Assembly: GCA_031002005.1 (NCBI GenBank) | Contig: JARYHS010013631.1 | Coordinates: 66,523,832 to 66,587,831, forward strand | DNA length: 64,000 bases | Source of the DNA: Vandiemenella viatica | Taxonomy: Eukaryota > Arthropoda > Insecta > Orthoptera > Morabidae | Reading direction: 5' to 3' | Shown here: positions 46,748 to 59,000 of the stretch, piece after piece | Numbering within the stretch: the stretch's first letter is position 1 | How the letters are laid out: the number at the start of each line of letters is the position of its first letter | The notes under the pieces: model-generated | The model's database searches: none | What the model was told of the DNA's origin: nothing | The model's input: only the letters and a program-made list of their open reading frames with translations | Translations under genes and position numbers: made by a program

Positions 46748-47860
46748 GAAGTAATAATGGCTCTGGTTCTATCATTATTTACAATTATGCAAGTTAATAT
46801 TACAGCTGCTTTTCAACTTCACTTTAACACAAAAGGAGAAAGAGCCCATGATAAAATCAATTTTACTATGGAGATTGAAATCGACAACCAGCTCCCGTTC
46901 CTGGATGTATTAGTTACAAGAAATGATGATGGCTCCTTGGGCCACCAAGTATACCGAAAACCAATGCATACTAATCAGTATCTCCATCTTGACTCTCACC
47001 ATCATCCAGCAACCAAAGTGGAATTTTAAAAACATTAACTCTCCACGCATCCGTGGTATGTAACAAAGCAAGTATGGCCACTGAAAAGAGAAATTTAAAG
47101 GAGACATTTGTAGCCAACGGCTCCAGCGTTAAGTAATAAAGCCTTAGCATGGCTTGACGACTTCACTTTGTCTCGCACTATAGCATCATCAGCGAAGAAC
47201 AAACTACCTGACAAGGCAGTGGCCGTCCTGCCGTACATCCAAGGAGTGACGGATAAGATTGGTCTGCTGCTTAAAAAGAAGAACATCTGTCTCATATACA
47301 AGACCCCTTGGAAATTATCCAGAATCCTTACCAGCGTTAAAGATAAGAGGGATCATTTTCAAACACCAGGAGTGTATGAAATTCCTTGCAGTTGCAGCAA
47401 AGTATACATTGGGGAAACAGGATGCACCATAAAGGAGAGGCTCAATGAGCAGCGTCAGGCATTTGAAAAAACATAGGACACAAGCAAGTTCCCTGTGGTT
47501 CTACATTCAGCCGATAGTGGTCATTCAATTTTATTTGTAAGACCAGTGTTATAGCCATTGAGAGCAGATGGTGGCCTAGGTGTATAAGAGAAGTGTTAGA
47601 AATACAGAAGTGGCCGAACAACAGTGGTTTGCAACTTGACCATATTTGGTCATACCTGCTCAGGAAAACCCAAGACGAACAACCCCATCCTACTGCCTAC
47701 CCTGGGCGTGGTGATGTCACTGTGGACAGTTAAGAGTGCATGCGCTCGCTTTCTGCTACTATATAAGGCAGTAGTGGCAACTGACAAAGCAGTCATCTGA
47801 AGAAAACCACAGCCCGATGGCGGAAACGTTAGGTTTTAATAAATTGATGCGGCTCCACCT
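46748..47860 (+). pseudogene. Penelope-like element fragment with GIY-YIG endonuclease
   Basis: The first open piece (46757-47029) contains [20 protein letters not shown] and [20 protein letters not shown], the end of the Penelope-type RT. After a stop-rich joint the second piece (47168-47476) gives TASSAKNKLPDK-like linker, HFQTPGVYEIPCSCSKVYIG and ETGCTIKERLNEQR: the C-rich motif and the VYIGETG core of the GIY-YIG (Uri) endonuclease unique to these elements. At 47790-47830 the stretch CTGAAGA ... GGCGGAAACG follows, a common feature of the 3' end of this class. 5'-truncated and inactive. Confidence 0.88.
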
Positions 47861-48957
47861 GGAGAACCAACATAATGTGGATTCCTATTCCTGGCAGCCC
47901 TTATTTAAATCAAATTGGAGTATTCATGTTGATAACTGTGGGAAAACTACTAAAACCTGGCTTCAGATTGATGATATAAAGATTTGGTTCTGTTTTAATG
48001 AAAACTACCTTTCTTTTATCATCATGAATCCTCAAAAGTTTAATCTGCAATTCAAATTTATTTTGAAAAAATATAAATTTTGAAATTGTTTTAATGTTAA
48101 TCTTAAGTAAAAAAGTGTACAAAACAATCTGTTTCAGTCTTCTTTACAGATCTTCCTAGCCCTCGGTATCTCTCTTTCACAAAAAACTGAAGTGCAAAAA
48201 AACACTTGCAATTGTATTACTAGTTACTCTTGAAAATAAATTAGTTCTAAAATTATTAGAATACATATTTTCCTTTAGTATGAAAATAACATCTCCAAAA
48301 TATGTAGAAACATAAATTTACTGATGTACACAGAAAGTTATGTCATGCTTGTAACTGGAAGGTACACTGTCTAAATTAACTTCATTGGAAAGAATAAATC
48401 AAAAAACATTTACATTTGTTTTAGCTAGCTGCTTTTTTTATTTAAAAAGTAATAGAAACATTATTTTGGCAAATTACAAATGAAATACTAAGAACTCATA
48501 ACACGTTCCATTGATATACATTTACATTTTGTGCAAACAGAAAACAATGTTCTTTTAAAACCAAACAATGTTCTAGTAAACGATTTGTACTATAAGACTA
48601 AGCAAGCCACGAATAATTCCTTGATATTTAAATACAAGTAAATGATTCCCTCAGTATCATGTTAAAACGTATCAACCTAAAGAGAAACTATAAAATATTT
48701 GTAATTTTTACAATATACAAGAGAAATGATGGCTGAGGCAGAACAACCATAAAAATGAAATTATCTTTACAAAACAGCTTCAGAATATATCTGTAACTGC
48801 CAAACGTTTTATTACCTACGCAACATTCAACGTTTCATGAATACAATGTGATTCCAAAAACCAAATACTTATCCTTTAAATGGTAACGTAAGTAAACAAT
48901 GAAATTCATATTCCATTGAACATGTCAAAATATTTCAATTTTGCACGATTTAAAATA
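47861..48957. other. AT-rich spacer
   Basis: No gene or repeat recognised apart from short incidental frames. Confidence 0.5.
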
Positions 48958-49145
48958 CAGTCAAACCTGGCTGAGTGAGAACCGGATTAGCAAGCAAACT
49001 CTACAAGTGAGAATAATTGTCAGGTCCCGTCGCTTTTAACCTCTAAAAACCTCTATAAATGAGAAACAGAAACCTCTATAAGAGAAAGTAGTCTTTCCCT
49101 CTATAAATGAGACCGTTACTTGGTTTTACCTCTATAAGCGACAGT
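48958..49145 (+). repeat. Left subterminal iterons of the Tigger element
   Basis: About five copies of a CTCTATAARTGAGAA-like motif lie within the first 190 bp (near 49001, 49043, 49064, 49099 and 49129). A matching set of three lies in the last 130 bp (50910-50995), in inverted order relative to the ends. They are candidate transposase binding sites. Confidence 0.8.
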
Positions 49146-49293
49146 CGAGCGTATTTAACAATTGTTATCTATGACCCATTCTTAAATTTCGTGGAACTAA
49201 CTTACATTGTTGTATCGTATTCTGTTTGAATCACCAATTGTTACTTCAGTTGATAACTATCAATTGCGAAGGAAGGTTCGACACAGACTCAAA

Positions 49294-50770
49294 ATGTCAA
49301 AACGAAAAATCAAAGTGTTGTGACTGTGTTCAAGAACGGGAAATTGTAAAGTGAAATACAGAGTGAGTTTGGTGTACCAGAATCGACCTTTTATAAAATC
49401 AAAAGATTCTATAAAGTCTCAGTGCTCTGAGGGACATGGAAATATTAAGAGGAGTCGACTTTCTGAATTTCCCAACATTGAAAAGTGCCTGTTAGAATGG
49501 ATAAAACAAACACTCAATAAGAACGTTCCCATTGATGGACCTTTGTTGAAAGAAAAATCTAAAGAATTTGCTACAAAACTCAGAATTCAGAACTTTTCAG
49601 CTAGTAATGGTTGGCTAGAGGGTTTCAAAAAGCGTCATGATATTGCTTTCAAAAAAGCAGCTGGGGAAAGTAAATCTGTGAACCAGTGCGTGTGTAACCA
49701 ATGGAATGAAGATCTGCCAAGTCTTTTAGAAGGGTATCATCCAAACGATATTTACAATGCAGATGAAACTGTTTTGTTCTTCAAGTGCCTTCCGGATAAA
49801 ACATTTACATTTAAAGGTGAAAAATGCCATGGAGGAAAACAAAGCAAGGAACGCCTTACTATTCTCCAATGTGTAAACATGACTGGTGTGGACAAACTTC
49901 CTCTTTTCATCATCGGGAAATCAAAGCGACCTAGATGTTTTAAAGGTGTCGAGACTCTACCTGTTGATTATGCCAGTAATACAAAGGCTTGGATGACAAA
50001 GATATTATTTAGAAATTGGTTGAAAAAAGTTGACAAGGAAGTGAAGATAAAACGAAAAAAAAATGTGCTTTTTATTGACAACTGTGCTGCCCATACGGAC
50101 TTACCAACACTTGCAAACGTAAGAGTCATGTTCTTGCCTGTCAATACCACCAGTAAACTTCAACCATTTGATCAAGGTATCATACACTCATTCAAACGCT
50201 TTTATCGCAGAGAAGTTGTTAGACATACTCTTATGTGCCTGGAAAAAAAACAATAACCCTGAGAGTAACGTACTTCTAGCCATGAAATTTGCAAGGAGGG
50301 CATGTTACACTGTATAGTGACGTTATTGTCAAAAATGGTTTCAAGAAAGCTGGGTTTTGGGTCAGTACAGATAAACATGACTTATTGCCAGAGGAAAATG
50401 AGGTTGAAGTTGGACCTACCAATGAGGAATTGAGCAAGCTTGTGTTTCACGAAACCAGTATGTTAACGCCAACCTTCGAGGACTTCGTTCAGATTTACGA
50501 CGACGTGGCTACCACCAGGGAACACACCGAAGACGATATCGTTAAGAATTGTGCAAGCACATGTACTGATGGAAATGACAGCGAAGATGAAGCAGATTGC
50601 AGATTTTGGATACAGAAATAAATAACATACCAAAGAAGCAAGAAGCTTTGAATGCACTGGAGACGCTCCACCATTTTTTTGAATATTCGGCAGTTGTTGC
50701 GAAAACAATATTTGATAAGATTTATGAACTGGAAAAACACGTACAAAATGCAGAAACAAAAACATAGAAG
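49294..50770 (+). pseudogene. Tigger/pogo transposase, frameshifted
   Basis: The ATG at 49294 starts MSKRKIKVL and stops; the first DNA-binding HTH then reads SEIQSEFGVPESTFYKIKRF in a shifted frame (49345-49405). The main frame (to 50256) carries the second CENP-B-type HTH (FPNIEKCLLEWIKQTLNKNV, then GWLEGFKKRHDIAFK), followed by the DDE core: NADETVLFF (first Asp), VLFIDNCAAHTD (second Asp) and LQPFDQGIIHSFKRFYR (third Asp), the last two 30 residues apart. The C-terminal acidic tail (50289-50630) lies in another frame. Catalytic residues survive although the frame is broken at least three times. Confidence 0.93.
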
Positions 50771-51400
50771 AAATTAACGGATTTCTTTAAAAAAATGTAA
50801 GTGTAAGTATTTTTGTTTTCTTTTTGTAAGCATATATGTCAAATTCTAATGAATAATATCTATAGAATACATACATATTTATCACTACATATTTGCTGTA
50901 TTTTTTAAACCTCTATAAGTGAGAAAACCCACTCCTGTACCTCTATAAGTAAAAAACCTGGGTTAGTGAAAAACCTCCATAAGCGAAAAAAAATTTGCGG
51001 TCCCTTGACTCTCGCTTACCCAGGTTCGACTGTATACAATGTAGTTAAAATGCAGGAAAAGCTGATGACTAAGGTATATTCAGAATGTGAATTTTTAAAA
51101 AAAAAAAATAAAAAAAAGAAGCTATTTTTAAAACAAACAAAAAAATATTTGTAAAGTTTATAATTTTGTTTTTACCTAAGTTATGTAAGCCACAAACTAC
51201 ATGTGAAAAAAACAAAATTCTATCAACATGAACAGTTAATTTTTGGAGTTACTGACTTTGACAATATATATATATATTTTAATTGCGTTAATAGCAATAC
51301 AAATGGAACAACATAACTGGTATTATTTCTCAGCAAAATTACATTTATTTATTTAAAAAAATTAACTGAAAAAACCATGAAAGAGGAGTTTTCTAAAATT

Positions 51401-51641
51401 TTATGATTGCAAGTTATTTAAATGAAAAAAGAAGCAAAAAAAAGTTGTTTTTTTGCTTCTATTATAAAAGAGCATAGATTCTGCAGAAAGATATTTCTTT
51501 ACCCTTAAATCAGAGTTTCCTGCAATGTGGAACATATGACCTGGACATATTGTAATACAAAATGGTTTCCTTGATCTAAGCGATATTCCTCGTTCCCTAC
51601 AGTAAAACCAGGAGCACAGCCAGAAGTTCCTGCCAGGATTA
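51401..51641 (-). other. Exon-like island (unassigned)
   Basis: On the minus strand a strong acceptor (CTTGTTTCCTGTTGTTAATC followed by CTGGCAG) is followed by a GC-richer stretch. Two frames are open. One reads TSGCAPGFTVGNEEYRLDQG, NHFVLQYVQ with a possible donor CAG|GTCATA; the other is an 84-residue frame rich in aromatic residues and Cys (NFWLCSWFYCRERG, PFCITICPGHMFH). Neither matches a family I know, nor the phases of the zinc-finger gene model. It lies inside that gene's large intron on the same strand. Confidence 0.25.
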
Positions 51642-52677
51642 ACAACAGGAAACAAGATGTGTATCAGGGATCCAAATTAACCCAGTTATTTAAGTCAGAA
51701 AATTAAATAAAAAAGGTAAAAATAATTCATTTGATTAATTTTCAAAAATTGTGATTAAATAATGCTAACACTCAAACTGGATATTTAAGTGATACGTTGT
51801 GTTGAGAACAGAAATCTTAACACTTGACACAGAGTGGGAGGGAAAAATCCAAGGATGAGCTTGTGTGAGAGACTACCTGACGTGACCTATGATGTCAATA
51901 TGAAGACTGAAAAAAGGCAATGGTGTTGGAATAGCAAAATATAGGTAGCCTCCATAAAGTCTCGGTTATGTTGAGAAAGCCTTTATTTTTAATTAACAAC
52001 AACAAACACAAACAGGCAAAAAGCAAAGTGATAAGTTCAGCTGAATCAGTTTCTTTTGACATTGAGATGAAGGTATTCAAAATTATTACTGTGGGGAAAC
52101 CACTATGATGGGAAATTTTGGTAACAGAAGGTGAAAGCTATGTAGGCACAAGTTTTTAAACTGTTAGTTAAATGAAATTTATTACATTATTCAAAATAGT
52201 GCCAAATATTTCTGCATAATCGCCAAACAATACTGAAAAAATGAAATAAAAACATGGACAGTAAATCCTGACCAGTAAAAGGATTCAACATGTCTATAGT
52301 GTTTAAATCTCCTATGAGCCTTTAGACAACAAACATTGGAGGCAGAAATACGATTGGTTCTTTAGAATCAAATTTAAAGTTGAAAGTTATATATTCAAAA
52401 CTGTTTTAGAACATCAAAAACAATATATTTAAAATGTGCTGCTTTCATATAACGATATGTGAAAAATCTACACACACACAGCAAATCGAAAGAAATTTAA
52501 ATTCCCAACACTTTAAGCTACGTACAATGATAAAAAATGAAAATAAATATGTTTTAATATTCTTTAAAAGTTTCAACAAGGTTCAAGGTATGAATGATTC
52601 ATCAAAGAAAGGAAATGAGCCATTACCCAAAGCAACGACCAAATTAATTTCAACACTATACACTTGTTAATCCAGGG
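51642..52677. other. AT-rich intron-like DNA
   Basis: No gene or named repeat recognised; short frames at 51895-52080 (minus) and 52434-52670 (plus) lack motifs. Confidence 0.5.
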
Positions 52678-53003
52678 GTGTAGCTATTATGGGGCTAGGC
52701 GGTGCAGTGCACCGGGGGCCCCTACACTCAGGGGGGCCCCAAGCATACCTCATACATCTGGGGGACCCCCAATGGAACGGGTCTTCACGACAACCTGGCA
52801 GGCAACCCTTTTTTTTTAGCTCTACCATCAACTAACGGGAGCCCCCTCACTAAGAGGCCCTCACTGCTCAGGAGGCCCCCAGCTTAGCTAAGGGGCCCCA
52901 ACCAGCAACACAAAGCAAAAAAAAGGTCGCCCATCTGGCCTGAGGGCCCAAAATAATTTATTTTTTTGCACCAGGGCCCTTGTTAACCTAGCTACGCCGC
53001 TGT
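52678..53003. mobile_element. MITE (GGCGTAGCTA family, copy 2)
   Basis: Left end GGGGTGTAGCTATTATGGGG, right end CCTAGCTACGCCGCTG, inverted to each other. The interior is unusually rich in GGGCCC/GGGGCCCC blocks and has the GGTCGCCCATCTGG segment shared (inverted) with the shorter copy at 28672-28797, suggesting that copy 1 is an internally deleted relative. The small plus-strand frame at 52702-52887 is part of this repeat, not a gene. Confidence 0.82.
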
Positions 53004-53929
53004 GTTATTCATGAGATGGTAACAGACAAACAGACATTTGAAGCTGAACTAGCAATACAGCACATCAGCCTTGTACAGAAATTCTACTTTAGGATAACTG
53101 TATACAAGTTGTGAAAAACGTGGTATTTCAAAAAATCACAAATAAAATAGGAATAAGGCATGAATTCATTTCCCTAAAGTTACTAAATTTTCCAATCAAT
53201 TAACATTTAATGTCACCAATTCTACATAAAACCGGATAAATAGCAAGTAACATTGTTAGTAGAAAATAAGGTGCAGTCACAAAACAGTTACAAAAACTAT
53301 TTTATTCTGCATTTTTTAAAGCTTTGGTTTCTTCATCAAAATATCAAAAGTATTCTGAGAGGTCAATAATAAATCTCTGCAGTATGATTAACAAAATCAG
53401 ATATACTGACAGTAATAAATGCTAATAAATATGAAAAATTGTGGCATCTGCAAGTTTTGACCAAAACAACTCTACCCCAACTATTAAAAATAATTCTGCA
53501 ACAGGAGCCTACATTCCAAATGTTACAATTGTAAAAAATTGAAAAAAAAAATAATTGGAAAAAAATCATAAATCTGCTACTTCCATATTAATGGAAACTA
53601 TTAATAATTAGTAAGTTCTAATACCAAATAACATTCAATTTTAAAATGCATAGTTATATAATAAAGACATCATCAAACTTATTCTAACTTAATTTTAAAA
53701 ATAATAATAATAATTCATAATAATTATGTTTTCACTAACAACATATAACTAAAAATCAGCACTGATTTCAACAAAAGTATTATTAAAAATTATTTGGCAG
53801 GTCACAAGCTAACAGACCACCTCCAACATACATTAAACAACAAGGGACTGGTGGAAAACGAAACTTCTATCCATTTTTATATCTGATTCCCTCTTCCTTG
53901 CTCTTTCATTGTTGTTCCTAGTTTAAATC
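53004..53929. other. AT-rich intron-like DNA
   Basis: Nothing recognised. Confidence 0.5.
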
Positions 53930-54130
53930 CTCTAGTGACCCCTACATCATGTGGGAGAGAAAATTAAAAGCACTGCAAAGAAGAGTAATTTAGTAGGGTT
54001 AACAAAGCTCATAAACCGTATCAGATGTTTTTCTCCCTCAACTGTTCAGTCCTTCTGTCTCCAGGTTTAACGAGTGATAGTTTTACTTTCCCTATTGCTT
54101 TCAGAATTAGTATTGTGCATTGAATGGGTA
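53930..54130 (+). pseudogene. Small LINE fragment
   Basis: Reads DPYIMWERKLKALQRRVI at 53938-53992, the LINE RT thumb block usually worded WDPxxxxLIxxLExVQRRAxR. Following codons are interrupted by stops. Too short to classify. Confidence 0.45.
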
Positions 54131-55526
54131 GTATTGAGAAAATAAATAAATGCAGGTACTAGCTGAGTAACTGACAGAATGACAATGATTATCAGTATTT
54201 TGACAGAAACATCTATGTCAGGAAAAACAATGTGGCCTAAACAGTCATAAAAATGTAGGCATTAAGAAGCTGACATTTCTTAAAAGCTTCATAAAAATTT
54301 ACAGAATGTTGTTGAAAAATTATAAATGACCCACAACATCACACTCTGCAAACGAGGATTACTTATAAAACAATCATTAAAGTACGAAATAATTTTAACA
54401 GCATACAATAAATAAAACAAAGCACCAGTTTATCTTTTCTTTTAAAAAAAAGAAATAAAAAATACTAATTCGTTTATGAAGTCATTTAACATTAAATACA
54501 ATACCTGAAATAAGTGCACCCGTTAAACACCCATGTCATGTTTAGTTAAAACTATCTATTTGAAATGTAAATTACAGCCACCTGTATATGATGGCGATCT
54601 ATGATTCAAAATATAAGAAGGTAGAAAACAAATATTCACTTCCAGTAAAATGGAACTGTTAGACACATAAGATATAATAAGGAAAAAAGTCAAGTCGGCT
54701 TGACATTTACAAAAGGAATTTAACAAAGAAATATTAATAGCTGCACACTTGTATGTAAAGGCTAACTGAGAGTTTACATAGGAAATTAGAGGGTACCGCT
54801 CATCCTCACATTCTCAATACCTATATTTAAAGATGGCATATTAACGTATTGGAGTAAAGCCTATACATCTATACAGCACTAAGGAAAAAATGAAAAGCTA
54901 CTGCACTTGCTGAAACAATTTGCAAAAGACTGCACTAATTCAGTTACAAAAAAGACCTATCCACAAAGTTCTTACAACAAAATACTTTTTAATACGATGG
55001 TTCAACATTTGACTTACCAAATATTGGAGAAGGTATAAAATACCAACCAAAAAAATGCAGGAAAAATATAACTAGTATAAACACTGACTAATAACAAAAT
55101 TTAAATTAATAATAAAATTATGATATGTAGATAAAAAGACCAAAAGTTTAGAATTTAACTAAGCCCACACTTAAACTGTATTTTAAGATCAAATACACAA
55201 AGGATTTCATTTAAACTATTCTAACAAGTAGGAACCATCTTGAATCACTCGTCTCCAATTATAATAAAAATGCTGTAGCACATTCTATGATCAAACTGTA
55301 AAGTAAAATGCAATGAATATCTGCAAGCAGTTTTAAATATGGCAAGGGTAATTTTCATTTAATGATCCGCCAACTCACAGGGATCTACACAGGGTAAGAA
55401 AATAGGCACTAAATAGAATACTGATCTCATGGTGTCCAAAATGTAATGTGGATAACGCTCTGAAATTATATATGCTAAGCATTCTTCCCTCCTAAAAAAA
55501 AGGTTTAGAATCAAAAATTGTTAAAT
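54131..55526. other. AT-rich intron-like DNA
   Basis: Nothing recognised. Confidence 0.5.
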
Positions 55527-55633
55527 CAGAAGTAGGTACCGGTACTTAAGATTTTAATGGCTGCTTGACCATTAGCATCCATTCCGATTGCTCTTCTAGC
55601 CAACTCAGAAGGAAACTTGGAAACAACAACACT
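55527..55633 (-). other. Exon-like island (unassigned)
   Basis: On the minus strand an acceptor-like sequence (AACTGAAAATGTTGTTCCAG) is followed by an open frame VVVSKFPSELARRAIGMDAN, GQAAIKILSTGTYF and a stop. The codon choice and amino-acid composition look protein-like in this AT-rich setting. A second frame is also open over most of it. Entry phase (two bases from the previous exon) does not match the TTF exon donor, so it is not part of the main gene model unless an unseen exon lies between. Confidence 0.3.
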
Positions 55634-55879
55634 GGAACAACATTTTCAGTTAAAGCGAACCACAATACTGGATGGAAATAATATGAATTCTGGTCTCTAT
55701 TTCTAAATCAAAGTTTTGTATGCAAAATGCTGAATTTTTATTCCAAAATATCTGCTACTGCTCATGTACTTTTTCCCATGGCTGGAAAAGCACAAGCAAC
55801 AGGGTACTCAGTGTTACAAAGTACATAACATTCACTTAATGATAATAGGGGAAAAGGAAACAGCTTTTACGCAACATAA

Positions 55880-56050
55880 ATACCAATGGATAGGGAAAAG
55901 GACTCATCACTTACACCAAAGTTGATGGTTGTGACAAGTTAAAAACATATACAACATTTCAGTTTTACACCTTATTCATGTGATAGGGACAGAGTCATAT
56001 GGTTCGGGAGGTGTGCACATGCCGAAGTGACTAGCTGGGTAGTGGAAGAC
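55880..56050. mobile_element. MITE remnant, same family as 21966-22280
   Basis: Contains GGGAAAAGGACTCATCACTT, ACACCAAAGTTGATG, TTCAGTTTTACACCTTATTC and GGTTCGGGAGGTGTG in the order found in the left half of the 22-kb element. The right arm is missing or too diverged. Confidence 0.7.
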
Positions 56051-59000
56051 AAGATGGAGGAGGAGGTAGCAGGGAGGGAGGGAGGGAGGTGAACTGTTAA
56101 GTGAACTATCGACATGTCAGGAAAGGCTAAGATGATGTACAAATATATATATTTCTGGTAGTGATAAAATTAATATATATAACAAGAATGTGTGGAGTGT
56201 TAAAACGAAAAATAAATAAATAAATTTGGAAGAAATTTGTTACTAGTTAAACGATAATAATGAGTGATGGATCAAAAGGTGGAATTTTATCAGAGGTTGA
56301 GACCCGATGGGTGTCTGGAATCCAGGATTTTTTGGTATGCAAGTTCCCATCTCCAATGTTCTGAAGTTATCAGAGTTTTCCCCGAAAGCACTGCTGTTTC
56401 AGAACATTTTGAATTTGATAATGTAAACAAGTTTCCTTAAATTTTACAATTTCTTGAATGTGTAAAATGTAGTTTTTCCCCAGTTGCTGGTGCTGCAGTT
56501 TCTTAAATTCAAAGATAACTAAAGCTCACTTCAAAATATCATTTGGAAAGTTGCATGCTGATGGTGATAACATAATCCAATACCACGAGTATTAAGGAAA
56601 CAAATAATTGTGAGAAATGAAACTAAAAGAGACTAAGCACCCAACCTACAATATTTCTCGTGTTCAGACAAAATAGTTTACTCAAGTCTTTGAAGCCTTG
56701 AAGGAATTTTGTAATAATATTACATATTAGTTGTCCGCTTTTATCTGTTTCTGTTACATATCGGTCACAAAAGATTTGTCAAAAAAGTTCAAAACTAATT
56801 TACAAAGTACTTGTGGACAAGAATCCACAGAATACACACAACAGAGGTATGCTATTATAAAATATTTGGAGGTTTCTTTACACCACAGTTACAAGATGAT
56901 TATCACTATTTATAAAGCTTTTAACAGCAACATGGGCCAAAAATATTTCTATTAGAAATATAAATACTTCTATCTTATTCTAAAATGCTGTGGTAAGAAT
57001 GTACTAAAAATATTTCTTCTGTAAATTTTAACATTACATCAGATACGACTGAAGCTTCAAATATCCACTTAAAGCAAATTTCATATTGGATTAAGGTAAG
57101 GAAACTAAATTCTTACAATACAATGACAACACTGGTTTAATATATTACCTTTAACTATACAAAACAACAGTTATTTGTAACAATATCTAATAAATACCTC
57201 CACAATATAAATGATCTATTTTAAACAATATTCATAAAAATATATTCATTTCAAATATACACAAACCTCAACAAATTTTAACCATCACTAAACACTCACA
57301 ACCTGAGGATTATAGCAGTAACTAACTCCACTGATCATTTAACTTCATAAATGAAAGGCTCTTGTCACTAATAATCATTTCATATGTTAATCTGAAACTG
57401 TTGCAAACAGCTCAGAGCACAGCCAATGACATTTTCTAAAAGAGGTAAAATAAACTGTTGTCCTTATAAGTAACGATTTACAATCACAGTTGCAGGTTTC
57501 AGGTAACATGTATCACATACAAAATTTTATGTTTAAAGTACACTTGTTTCATTTAAAATTTGCACACTTTGACCTATAGAATTAAATTTATATATGAGAG
57601 GCATGTTTGGAAAGTATGGGATCCAAGCATGGAACCTATAACACATCACTTTTTACAGATCTTCCTCGTGTATTAACTTGCAGAAGACATCATTATGGGA
57701 GAATCAGTTGACGTATTCATGTTGCCTTGTAGGTTTAAAATGTTTAAGATGACATAAAATCCCAACAAATATGAAACAAGGACTGTTATCAATGTTTTTA
57801 ATATAGCAAATGACAATTTAGTGGAGAGTAATAATTATTAGCAAAATAGTTTAAAATTAAAGTGCAATGACTGATGTAAAAATATGGAAATGGATTAGTC
57901 TGCTCAATAAAGATTAACATACTGAGCCAAGGAGAGATGTTACTAATATAAAAAAGGAATCCTAATAACAGCAATCCTTGAATAAAGCTCGAGAGATATG
58001 GTTTATAATCTCAAGTCTTTTTTTCCAATTTCCACAAATTTCAAAAACTGATCTGTATTGAATTGTAAGATACCACTGAAACTGCAAAAAAATTCCCTCA
58101 AGGCTTCCATTTTTTAGAAGTGTAAAACTATAACAAACAGCCCTAGTTTTCCAAACATGCCTCAAGCACACACATTCATTGATGCAGTGTCTCATGGCAA
58201 TGAAGAATGTTCAGGCTTCATGTAACAATTTTAAATAATAGGTAACCAACAACATATACTCAAAAATTTGAATCAAACAACCGCTTCCTTAGAAACAAGT
58301 ATCTGCACAATGGTACTAGGAGTTTGAATTTATCTCCTGCTACTGGATTAGAACATCTTGTTAAAACACAAACTTTGCATGAGAATAGTGAACACAGCAT
58401 GTAACTGAGTTTCTAAGGCAAATTTTACACACCATGATCATTTTTCCCATTTTAAGCTCTAAGAATAATTCATTCAATTTGTAAAATATTTTTTAAGTTA
58501 AATTTTTAGCTGTACTTGAACAGCCAAACATTTCGATCCAGGGCAATCTATTAGAAAACTGGAAATGCAATACAATATACAGTTTCAAAAAGTGTTACTT
58601 TTTACAATATTGCTCTCACTTGTACTAGAGTTATTCAATCCACACATCACAAAAAACTAAATCAAATGCTCAAGACCTAAAGGGTCTATGCATATTTATT
58701 TAGAGGTACAAAAATAAAAATAAAAAAGTTTGTATTTTGACATTTAAGTCAAGTCTAAATATTGTGAAGATAGGAAAATAGAATTTAGTTTTTAATATGA
58801 CAAATTTGTACTTCAATGTACTTGGAAAGGTTTCAATAACACAATTTTTTTAAAATAAGAATTATTACAATAAAAAAATAATAGTTTCTCCCCCCCCTCC
58901 AAGACTGACTTGAAAATCATGAACCGTAGCAAATATGCAGAAACAACATTTAGAGGTTATTATGATTTAAAATGCAGCAAATAGGAGGCAATGATTGTAT

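Larger units (their letters stand above)
48958..51032 (+). mobile_element. Complete Tigger/pogo DNA transposon
   Basis: It begins CAGTCAAACCTGGCTGAGTG and ends in the inverted form of CAGTCGAACCTGGGTAAGCG, each flanked by TA (48956-48957, 51033-51034). Length 2075 bp. Inside lie a transposase relic and, close to each end, several CTCTATAAGTGAGAA-type motifs. TIR sequence, TA duplication and a DD30D transposase place it in the pogo/Tigger branch of Tc1/mariner. Confidence 0.95.

Noticed and set aside
47788..47835. Hammerhead ribozyme at the Penelope 3' end
   Set aside because: CTGAAGA and GGCGGAAACG resemble conserved core pieces, but the stem II spacing is too long and I could not pair stems I and III; a covariance-model search would be needed to reinstate it.
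48990..49145. CRISPR-like array
   Set aside because: The repeated CTCTATAAGTGAGAA motifs have irregular spacing, occur at both ends of a Tigger element and the genome is eukaryotic.
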